The notes under the pieces: model-generated | Database searches by the model: none | The model's input: the letters and a program-made list of their open reading frames with translations, nothing else | What the model was told of the DNA's origin: nothing | Translations under genes and position numbers: made by a program | NCBI RefSeq assembly: GCF_011045035.1 | Contig: NZ_JAALAA010000011.1 | Coordinates: forward strand, 124,001-188,000 | DNA length: 64,000 bases | From: Nocardioides turkmenicus | GTDB taxonomy: Bacteria; Actinomycetota; Actinomycetes; Propionibacteriales; Nocardioidaceae | Direction of reading: 5' to 3' | Shown here: one piece after another, positions 7,796 through 14,619 of the stretch | Numbering within the stretch: position 1 is the first letter of the stretch | Layout: every line of letters begins with the position of its first letter

Positions 7796-9121
7796 GTGCT
7801 GACCGACCTGCTCGATGACCTCGCTCGCGAGGCACCCACCGGCGGCGCCCCGCCGGGGCAGCTGTGGCGGCGCGGCCGCCGCGTCGCGCGTACGCGCCGT
7901 CTCGGCACCGTCGCCATCGCTGCTGTCGCCTGCCTGCTGCTGATCGCGCTGGGCTCGGTGACCTGGCAGCAGCGCGCTGTCGAGCCGCCGGTCGCGGAGA
8001 CCGAGACGAAGTCGTACGTCCCGGCTCGGATCTTCACGCCGAGCCCCTATCTCCCGGGGACCGACGAGCAGGGTCCGCCAGGGGTGCTGATCGCGACGAT
8101 CCAGACCGAGCGCAAGGGCTGGTCCGATCGTGGGTTCGGGCTGGTCGGAGTCTCGGCGACCGCCGGCGACTACCGGTTCCTCGACCTTCCCGACGCGCAT
8201 CCGGAGCATCTCCGTGACGCGGCGCTGTCGCCCGACGGCCGACACGTGGCGTACTGGATCACCGGCTCGGTTCCCGATCCGTTCCCGAGACGTCCGAAGG
8301 TGCCGAGCAGCAGTGCATTCTCCGACTTCCCGCCGATCGTCGGCTATGCCGTCTACGACACCGTCACCGGCGAGGTCGAGCGCCAGGTGCAGCGGACCCA
8401 GCACGGCATCGGCGGCCAGGCCTTCGTCTGGTTCGACCCGGAGCATCTGGGCGTGGCGTACGGCCAGATGCGGGACTGCTGCAGCGTCACGCCCAACCGG
8501 AGCTTTGTCCATGACCTGGCCAACGGCACGGCCGACGCTCTGTCCGTCGACATCGCAAGGACCAGCACGAACGGCCACGGGACGCTCATCGACGGCAGCG
8601 ATGACACCGAGCGGCGCAGCGGGACAAGCACCCTGATCGGTAACGACGGTTCGACGACGTCGGTCAGGACGCGCACCTCCGATGCGTCGAGGGTGAGCGG
8701 CAGCATGTTCACCGTCCTGAGCCCCGACGCGACGAGAGTCGCGTTCCTCACCGGATCCTCCGCGCCGGACACCGTCGAGCTCGTCGACATCGATGACGGG
8801 ACCACCCGCACGATCGACGTACAGAGCCTCGGCATCGTTGCCTGGCTGGACGCGACCCACCTCGCCGCCTACGCCGAAGGCCCCGACGACGAAGCTCATC
8901 TCGACCTTCGGTCGGTGGACATTCGTGACGGCTCCACGACGACATTCGTCCAGAACGCCGACGAGGCCCGGTTCGCGATCAACCTCCTCGACTCGCCGGT
9001 CCGCGAGCAGCCGGCCCCGCCCCGGCCCTGGTCTCCGTGGAGGATCACGGGCACGGCCGCTGCGATCGTCGCCGGCGCTGCGGTCGCGATCCTCGCCTGG
9101 AGGCGCCGTGCGGGACGCTGA
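7796..9121 (+). CDS. Membrane-anchored beta-propeller-like protein, partner of the SigE-type sigma factor
   Basis: A 441-residue protein with a short cytoplasmic N-terminus (TDLLDDLAREAPTGG), a transmembrane helix at about residues 40-58 (TVAIAAVACLLLIALGSV), a long external region and a second hydrophobic helix at the end followed by RRRAGR. The external region has repeated 'LSPDGRHVAYW' and 'LSPDATRVAFL' strings typical of TolB/PD40 propeller blades. The GTG start at 7796 follows GGGAG. The gene overlaps the sigma-factor gene by 14 bp, which implies translational coupling. Such cytoplasmic-tail/TM/propeller proteins commonly accompany SigE-family sigma factors in actinobacteria and may act as sensors or anti-sigma partners. 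That role is inferred. No zinc-finger anti-sigma motif is visible. Confidence 0.7.
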   Translation: MLTDLLDDLAREAPTGGAPPGQLWRRGRRVARTRRLGTVAIAAVACLLLIALGSVTWQQRAVEPPVAETETKSYVPARIFTPSPYLPGTDEQGPPGVLIATIQTERKGWSDRGFGLVGVSATAGDYRFLDLPDAHPEHLRDAALSPDGRHVAYWITGSVPDPFPRRPKVPSSSAFSDFPPIVGYAVYDTVTGEVERQVQRTQHGIGGQAFVWFDPEHLGVAYGQMRDCCSVTPNRSFVHDLANGTADALSVDIARTSTNGHGTLIDGSDDTERRSGTSTLIGNDGSTTSVRTRTSDASRVSGSMFTVLSPDATRVAFLTGSSAPDTVELVDIDDGTTRTIDVQSLGIVAWLDATHLAAYAEGPDDEAHLDLRSVDIRDGSTTTFVQNADEARFAINLLDSPVREQPAPPRPWSPWRITGTAAAIVAGAAVAILAWRRRAGR

Positions 9122-9623
9122 CAGCCACAGCTTCGAGGAGTTCGTCGCGGCACGCCGACCGGCCCTGCTGCGTACGGCCTTCCTCCTCACCGGCCAGGCC
9201 GCGGACGCCGAGGACCTGGTCCAGACGACCCTCATCAAGGTGGTGCCGAGGTGGGGCAGGATCAAGGACAACCCCGAGGCGTACGTCCGCAAGGTGCTCG
9301 CCCGCGAAGCCACCACCCGGTGGCGCACCCGCCGGTGGCGGGAGACCGTGGTCGCACACCTCCCCGAGCGGGAGGCGACCGGTCCGGACCTGACCTCTGG
9401 CGTCGCCGTTCGGGATGCGCTGCTGCGGCTCGCACCTCGGCAGCGTGCGGTCATCGTCCTGCGCTACTACGACGACCTCGCCGAGCGCGAGACCGCGGCC
9501 ACGCTCGGCGTCTCCATCGGCACCGTCAAGTCCCAGACCAGCGACGCGCTCGCCCGTCTTCGGGCGTCGATTCCCGATCTCGACGCGCCCGATGGATCCT
9601 CGGTTGCGGGCTTGCGCGGGTGA
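9108..9623 (+). CDS. SigE-family ECF RNA polymerase sigma factor
   Basis: A 171-residue extracytoplasmic-function sigma factor. Region 2 is seen as FEEFVAARRPALLRTAFLL followed by DAEDLVQTTLIKV. Region 4 is seen as LAPRQRAVIVLRYYDDL and a helix-turn-helix ETAATLGVSIGTVKSQTSDAL. Length and motifs fit the actinobacterial SigE subfamily (TIGR02983). It would direct RNA polymerase to a small regulon, probably in response to an envelope cue sensed by the upstream membrane protein, with which it overlaps by 14 bp. The GTG at 9108 is chosen because it gives a complete region 2 and the tight overlap. The lipoprotein gene 44 bp downstream is likely in the same unit. Confidence 0.88.
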   Translation: MRDADSHSFEEFVAARRPALLRTAFLLTGQAADAEDLVQTTLIKVVPRWGRIKDNPEAYVRKVLAREATTRWRTRRWRETVVAHLPEREATGPDLTSGVAVRDALLRLAPRQRAVIVLRYYDDLAERETAATLGVSIGTVKSQTSDALARLRASIPDLDAPDGSSVAGLRG

Positions 9624-9667
9624 CCTGCGAAACTGGCGGAACCCCCGCAAACCCTGAGGAGACGTAC

Positions 9668-10165
9668 GTGTCGAGGAAGCTGCTCAGTGTCGCAGCCGCC
9701 CTCTCCGCGACCGCTCTCGCGGGCTGCGGATCGGACCAGCCGACGACACGCAGCCCTGGTCCCAGGCCCTCCGCCTCGTCACCTGTCGAGGCATCGGGGC
9801 CGTGTCTCTTCGAGCCTGCGCAGGTCGCCAGCGCCATCCCCGGGTCGTGGTCGCGTTCCGCTGACGAGGACGTCTGCACCTACACCAGCGATCGGGGCGC
9901 GATCTTCGTGACGACGCTCGTCGACACGTCTGTCTCCGCCGGGCTCGACGCGAGCCGGGAGGACTGCATCCCCTCACCTGCGCCGGTCGAGATCGGCGAC
10001 CGGGCGTTCGTGTGTATCGAGTCGCACGACGACGGTGATCTCGTGGTCGGAAATGTTGCTGTCGGGAGTCGGTTGTGGTCGCTCGTCATCGTTCCTGACG
10101 AGGGGGTTCACGACGCCGAGCTCGGGGCTATGGGGCGGCTTGTCGAGATGGTGGCTGACTCCTGA
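9668..10165 (+). CDS. Small secreted lipoprotein, unknown function
   Basis: A 165-residue protein beginning at a GTG preceded by GAGGAG. The N-terminus (SRKLLSVAAALSATALAGC) is a clear lipoprotein signal with lipobox LAGC, and a Ser/Pro/Thr-rich linker follows. The mature part has cysteines spaced as in small actinobacterial DUF3558-like surface lipoproteins (GPCLFEPAQVASAIPG ... DVCTYTS ... FVCIES), which suggests two disulfides. The family assignment is tentative. It follows the sigma factor gene by 44 bp and may be a target or accessory of that system. Repeat DNA starts immediately after the stop. Confidence 0.75.
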   Translation: MSRKLLSVAAALSATALAGCGSDQPTTRSPGPRPSASSPVEASGPCLFEPAQVASAIPGSWSRSADEDVCTYTSDRGAIFVTTLVDTSVSAGLDASREDCIPSPAPVEIGDRAFVCIESHDDGDLVVGNVAVGSRLWSLVIVPDEGVHDAELGAMGRLVEMVADS

Positions 10166-10170
10166 ACCCG

Positions 10171-10250
10171 CTGGTCGAGCCGCTTCCCCGCTGGTCGACC
10201 CCGCTGGTCGAGCCGCCGGAGCCGCTAGGCGGAGGCGTGTCGAGACCAAC
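10171..10250 (+). repeat. Dispersed repeat cluster, with two short partial units and a full 47-bp copy
   Basis: Two short fragments of the repeat end, CTGGTCGAGCCGC at 10171 and CTGGTCGACC at 10191, precede a full unit at 10204-10250. The full unit matches 2471-2517 at 45 of 47 bases. The arrangement looks like nested or decayed copies of one element. Confidence 0.8.
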
Positions 10251-10329
10251 ACATTTCTCTTCTCGGGAAAGCTCGGTTGAGCGACTGTGTTTTCGTTGTC
10301 GGGTTCGCCGCCGACCCTTGCTTTGAGTG

Positions 10330-10420
10330 TTTCTCGATCAGCCACCGCGTCAAGGACGGGCTTCGCCCGCCGCTTCGCGGTGGCCTTCGGCCATCCTTGA
10401 CCCGGCACCCGATCGAGAAA
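10330..10420 (+). repeat. Cloverleaf-forming inverted repeat element
   Basis: Outer arms TTTCTCGATC (10330-10339) and GATCGAGAAA (10411-10420) are perfect complements. Inside them GTCAAGGA (10349-10356) pairs with TCCTTGAC (10394-10401). The inner stem encloses three back-to-back hairpins with no unpaired base between them: CGGGC-TTC-GCCCG (10357-10369), CCGC-TTC-GCGG (10370-10380) and TGGCC-TTC-GGCCA (10381-10393). The result is a four-way junction. The flanking 150 bp to the next gene shows nothing else but a -10 box. A partly degraded relative lies at 56981-57053. I see no open reading frame in it. Confidence 0.85.
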
Positions 10421-10540
10421 GATTTCGCCTATATCGGGGCGGCGGCGACAGAGTGGCGCAGCACTCATGATTCCTGTTCGCCGACTGCGTAACATGGGCC
10501 TGACCAGCATAAATGAGTCGCGCCGTGTCGCTGTCTCGCA

Positions 10541-10546
10541 TATAAT
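10541..10546 (+). promoter_or_regulatory. -10 box of a leaderless promoter
   Basis: TATAAT lies seven bases before the ATG at 10554, the spacing typical of leaderless actinobacterial transcripts that begin at the start codon. No convincing -35 is visible 17 bp upstream. Confidence 0.5.
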
Positions 10547-10553
10547 AAGACGC

Positions 10554-11846
10554 ATGTACGAGACCATCGACCGCCTCCTCGACGGACCACCACCCGGTGC
10601 GTCCGAGCATGAGCTGGTCGACTGGATCACCCGACTCGAAACAGTGAAGTGCCGAGCCGAGGCGGTTCAGGCAGAAGCAGCGGTACGTCTGGAGGAAGCC
10701 GCCCGCAAGCGGCAGGCCAAGGCTGGGGTTCCGACTCGCAAGCTGGGTGAAGGCGTGGCCTCGCAGGTCGCGCTCGCTCGTCGAGTCTCCCCCGCGAAGG
10801 GAGCCAAGCTGCTCGGGCTGGCGAAGATCCTGCTCACCGAGATGCCGCACACCTTCAGGTTGATGAAGGCCGGCCTGTTCTCGCAGTGGCAGGCCACCAT
10901 CCTCGCCCGCGAGACCGCGTGCCTCTCCCTCGAAGACCGCCGCGTTGTCGACTAGGAGCTCTGCGCACCTGGACCGGGTGGTGAGCCCGCGAAGGCGGTG
11001 GCGATGGGGCTGCGGCAGCTCGAGAACGCCGCCAAGAAACTCGCCATCACCCTCGACCAGGAATCCGTCGTCAACCGAGCCGCCAACGCGGCCAAGGACC
11101 GACGGGTCAGCCTGCGGCCGGCACCCGACACGATGACCTGGCTCGGTGCCCTGTTGCCGGTCAAGGACGGGGTCGCGGTGTTCGCGGCCTTGGATCAGGC
11201 CGCCAACGCTGCCCGGGCTGCTGGTGATGAGCGGTCGCGGGGTCAGGTCATGGCCGACACCCTGGTTGCCCGGGTCACCGGGCGTGAGGCCGGGGTCAAG
11301 CCGCGGATCGAGGTCAAGATCGTGATGACGGCCGACGCACTGGCCAACGACGCCGACCAGCCCGCGATGGTCGAGGGCTACGGACCCGTCCCCGCCGCCT
11401 GGGCGCGTGACGCCCTCAGCGATGCGGAGGTATTCGTCCGCAGGTTGTTCACCGACCCCGCCGGACAGTTGGTGGCGATGGAATCCCGGTCCCGCAAAGC
11501 CCCTGACGGGCTCGCGGAGTTCGTCGCCACCCGTGACGGGGGGATCTGCCGGACCGTGGGCTGTGATGCGCCGATCCGCAACATCGACCACGTCGAGCGA
11601 TTCGCCGACGTCGGCACTACCGGTGCCGAGAACCTCCAAGGGTTGTGCGAACGCTGCAACCAAGCCAAGGAAGCGATCGGCTGGCGGGCCAGACCAGGAC
11701 CCGACGGCTCCATCGTCACCATCACACCCAGCGGCCACGTCTACACCAGCCCGCCACCCGACACCTGGCGCCCAGATCCGCCACCGCTCTCTCCGAGAGA
11801 GTTCGCGCTGCGCGACCTACTCCTCGACCACCGCCTCGCGGCCTGA
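10554..11846 (+). pseudogene. DUF222/HNH endonuclease gene interrupted by one amber codon
   Basis: Reading one frame straight through gives a 430-residue DUF222 plus HNH nuclease protein, a family abundant in actinobacteria. The frame is broken only by TAG at 10953-10955, after EDRRVVD. It continues as ELCAPGPGGEPAKAVAMGLRQL, exactly what the family has at this point, and a G-to-T change of GAG would explain the stop. The HNH domain is intact near the end: RDGGICRTVGCDAPIRNIDHV then NLQGLCERCNQAKE. The upstream half alone (133 residues) lacks the nuclease. An ATG within the downstream half at 10998 could restart translation but would lack most of DUF222. The leaderless promoter and cloverleaf lie just upstream. 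Confidence 0.85.
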
Positions 11847-11965
11847 CCCAGCGCCGAGGGAACTTTCTTCGGATCAGTGCTTGACCTTGACGCTACGTCA
11901 GACCTGCACGCTTCTTCCACAGCCCCAAACAAGGGGCCCGAAACCACCGAAGAAGGAGCACCACC

Positions 11966-12150
11966 ATGAACAACATCCTCACCCGCCTCATCGGCGACAA
12001 GAAGGACTGGAAGCGCATGGAAGCCCGCGCCTCGACGTCACCGGCCCCGACCTCGCCGCCTTCTGCGACGCGCGACTGCCCGAGCAGCACGACGCCTACC
12101 GCGCCAAGCTGCGGAACAACCTCAACGAGGTCGCCCAGAAGCTGTCGTGA
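11966..12150 (+). pseudogene. Collapsed DUF1048 gene remnant
   Basis: The first 21 codons (MNNILTRLIGDKKDWKRMEAR) resemble the start of DUF1048 proteins. After a shift to another frame the end reads DVTGPDLAAFCDARL and then YRAKLRNNLNEVAQKLS, which resembles the conserved DUF1048 C-terminus. About 60 central residues are missing. The result is an internally deleted, frameshifted remnant. A good ribosome site (GAAGGAG) and a TGACG-CTA-CGTCA palindrome at 11888-11900 survive upstream, as expected for a gene once controlled by a PadR-like regulator. No PadR gene is nearby. The family match is from memory of the pattern, so moderately certain. Confidence 0.55.
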
Positions 12151-12151
12151 G

Positions 12152-12649
12152 TCAGGGCAGGTCGAGGAAGGCGTACTGGGCGAGCTTGTGCGGGAGCTGG
12201 ACGACCGGGCCTCGCTTGAAGCCGTAGTCGTCGAGTCGGGCGAGGGAGGCCTCGTTGGTGGCGTCCGGCTCGACGACGATGCGGCGGGCACCGGCCTTGA
12301 CGATGACCTCCTCGATGAAGAAGTCCATGACACCCTCGGTCTTGCCCTTGCGGGTCGGGGTGTCGGCCAGGAAGAGGTGCGCACCGATGTCGCCGGGGCG
12401 GCGGTCGTAGAAGGTGCCGAGCTCGTCGACCTCGGGGTCCCAGGTCTGGAACAGGGCGACCGGCTCGCTGTCGATCTCGACGATGTACGCCGCCAGGTGC
12501 GGCTGCTCCTGCAGCCAGGTGTAGATCTCCTCGATCTCCTCGCGCGGCTTCTCGACCATGCCCCAGAACTTGGCCCGGTCGTCGTGCAGCCAGCTGCACA
12601 GCAGGTCGATGTCGGCCGAAGGCTCCAGGTCGCGGATGGTCAGGGGCAT
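12152..12649 (-). CDS. GNAT acyltransferase of the siderophore type (Acetyltransf_8)
   Basis: A 165-residue GNAT enzyme of the IucB/DesC-like group that acylates N-hydroxylated amines. Landmarks are LLCSWLHDDRAKFWGM near the N-terminus, PVALFQTWDPEVDELG, DIGAHLFLADT and the acetyl-CoA region VIVKAGARRIVVEPDATNEASLARLDDYGF. It is the last gene of the siderophore operon. Its ATG lies inside the end of the acylase gene (10-bp overlap), which implies coupled translation. The operon also has a second acyltransferase as the N-terminal domain of the synthetase. Two acyl donors (for example acetyl-CoA and succinyl-CoA) may therefore be used, but which enzyme takes which is not visible. Confidence 0.85.
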   Translation of the reverse strand: MPLTIRDLEPSADIDLLCSWLHDDRAKFWGMVEKPREEIEEIYTWLQEQPHLAAYIVEIDSEPVALFQTWDPEVDELGTFYDRRPGDIGAHLFLADTPTRKGKTEGVMDFFIEEVIVKAGARRIVVEPDATNEASLARLDDYGFKRGPVVQLPHKLAQYAFLDLP

Positions 12650-14619
12650 GTCGTCTCCTCGGTGAGCAGGGACCAGTCGGTGACGACGCGTACGGCGCCT
12701 CCGTCGGCCCAGGCGTGGTGCTGGTCGGTGTGGTGGGGACTGTTCGGGTCGCCGCTGACACCCAGCGGTACGACCCAGCGGCTGTTGTCTCGGTCGGCGA
12801 GGTCCCAGGCGTACCGGGCCACCGAGCCACGTACGGTCACAGTGGTCCCCGGGATCCAGGCGTTGCAACGGACCGTGTCGGTGTCGCCAGGGAGCGGAGT
12901 GGCGGGCGCCGTCCGGGTGTGCGGGAGCTCGAACTGCTCCAGGGCATGCAGCGGCCAGAACCGATGGACCTCCGGCCACGGTGCGGGCTCGGCCTCGCGC
13001 ACCGCCTCGGCCGCCTCGGCGACGAGCTCGCGGGGGTCCAGCCCGAAGGGCTTCTCGGCGGCCAGGATGACGTGCAGCGCGCCGGCCACCCGCGCCGGCA
13101 GGCTGAACCACGGCTCGTAGAGCGGTCCGTGGTCCGACGGCTCCCGCAGCGGCGCGAGGGTGGGTGCCGCGCAGATGCGGTCGACCACCTCGGCGCGCAG
13201 TGCGGCGTACCAGGCCGCACCCTGCGACCCGTCCATCGCGCCGTCCCACTCGGCGAGGAACGGTGGCCGGAGATCGGCCGGGACCAGCGCCAGCAGCGGC
13301 TCGCCGGCGCGCTGCATGGTGTCGGCGAGCACGGCGACCGCCTGCTCGGCATCGAGCGGTCCGGCCTCGTCGAGGAGCTGCCCGATCCGCTGCGCCCGGA
13401 ACGGCGGAGCGAAGCCGGTCGCGAGCACGTCGAACTCCGGCATACACCGGTCGTTGGCGGTCACCACGGCGCCACCAGAAGAGGCCGTACGCCGCGGGAG
13501 CGGGTCGACCCAGCCGGTCCACTCCCCCGCCTCGTCACGGGTGGGCACCCGGCCGCCGACCGTGTGGACGACGTCGCCGGCCGCGTCGGCGATCACCCAG
13601 TTGTTGACCGGCTCGACCCAGCTCTCGACCGCAGCCTCCACGTCGGCGACCGAGCGGGCCCGCAGCAGCGGCAGCAGCGCGCCGAAGCCGAGGTCGCCGA
13701 GCTCGTGGCCGGGCGTACGCAGCGCCTGACCCCAGCCCTCCTCAGGATCGTCGAGGACCACCGGCCCACGCTCGGTCTCGAGGACCTCGACCGAGACCGG
13801 CTCCTCTCCGCGGACGAGCACCGTCTCCACGCTCCGTCGCACCACGTCACCGCCCGGCCGCAGGTCGACACGGTAGAGGTCCTGGTAGTCGCCCATCGCG
13901 TTGGTGATCCCCCACGCGACCTGTCCGGCGTGCGCGAAGTGCTGCACGCCGGGGACGCCGGGGAAGGTCATCCCGACCACGTCGAAGGTGTCGTCGGGGT
14001 CGATGCAGGCCAGCCGCACCTGGAGATAGACGTTGGGCGCCTCGAAGACCCGGTGCGGGTCACCGGCGACCAGCGGCAGCCCGGAGCGGGTGCGGCCTCC
14101 GCCGACGGCGTACGCGTTGGAGCCGCCGGAGAGGCCTTCGGTGCGGAACAGCTCGGCCTCGGCCCCGAGCACCCGGGCAGCCCGGGCACCGAAGAGCTTC
14201 GAGGGGAACGAGCCGAAGAGGATCTGCTGGACCCAGAAGACCGCCAGCGGCGTCCACGGCTGCCAGGTCCCGGGCGCCGCGCCGAGCCCGTCGGGCCCGT
14301 CGAGCTCGACGCAGGAGGTCTCTGCGAGGCCGGCGCGGACCCCGTCGACGTACGCCGTCAGGAACTCCTGGGTCTCCTCGTCGAGCCCCGCGTAGGCGAC
14401 CTGCGACACCGCCGCGATCCGGGCACGACGGGCGAAGGTGTCCCACTCCAGCCCGGCCGGCCCGAGCAGCTCGGCGGTGCGGCCCTCACCGCGCAGCCGC
14501 TCGATCTCGAGCTGCCAGGCGCGGTCCCGCGCGGTCGCCCGGCCCTGGAGCCGGGCCACCTCGGTCAGCGAGACACCCCGTATGTGCGGGATGCCCCACT
14601 CATCTCTGAACAGTGTCAT
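12640..14619 (-). CDS. Penicillin acylase-family Ntn hydrolase without a signal peptide
   Basis: A 659-residue protein of the penicillin amidase (S45/PF01804) family. The N-terminus TLFRDEWGIPHIRG matches the usual start of the mature alpha chain. The autoprocessing nucleophile is serine 167 in EGLSGGSNAYAVGGG, followed by VAGDPHRVFEAPNVYLQV and GITNAMGDYQDLY. Known members (PvdQ, penicillin and AHL acylases) are exported. Here the ATG opens directly on the catalytic fold with no signal peptide, so the enzyme should be cytoplasmic. It overlaps the synthetase stop by 4 bp (ATGA), which ties it to siderophore production. It may hydrolyse or transfer an amide in a hydroxamate intermediate or recycle the siderophore. 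The alternative, an unrelated amidase carried along, is less likely given the overlap. Confidence 0.85.
   Translation of the reverse strand: MTLFRDEWGIPHIRGVSLTEVARLQGRATARDRAWQLEIERLRGEGRTAELLGPAGLEWDTFARRARIAAVSQVAYAGLDEETQEFLTAYVDGVRAGLAETSCVELDGPDGLGAAPGTWQPWTPLAVFWVQQILFGSFPSKLFGARAARVLGAEAELFRTEGLSGGSNAYAVGGGRTRSGLPLVAGDPHRVFEAPNVYLQVRLACIDPDDTFDVVGMTFPGVPGVQHFAHAGQVAWGITNAMGDYQDLYRVDLRPGGDVVRRSVETVLVRGEEPVSVEVLETERGPVVLDDPEEGWGQALRTPGHELGDLGFGALLPLLRARSVADVEAAVESWVEPVNNWVIADAAGDVVHTVGGRVPTRDEAGEWTGWVDPLPRRTASSGGAVVTANDRCMPEFDVLATGFAPPFRAQRIGQLLDEAGPLDAEQAVAVLADTMQRAGEPLLALVPADLRPPFLAEWDGAMDGSQGAAWYAALRAEVVDRICAAPTLAPLREPSDHGPLYEPWFSLPARVAGALHVILAAEKPFGLDPRELVAEAAEAVREAEPAPWPEVHRFWPLHALEQFELPHTRTAPATPLPGDTDTVRCNAWIPGTTVTVRGSVARYAWDLADRDNSRWVVPLGVSGDPNSPHHTDQHHAWADGGAVRVVTDWSLLTEETTCP

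Noticed and set aside
10998..11846. An independent HNH nuclease gene starting at 10998
   Set aside because: It is in the same frame as the upstream half, lacks most of DUF222 and has no good ribosome site; a broken single gene explains both halves better.
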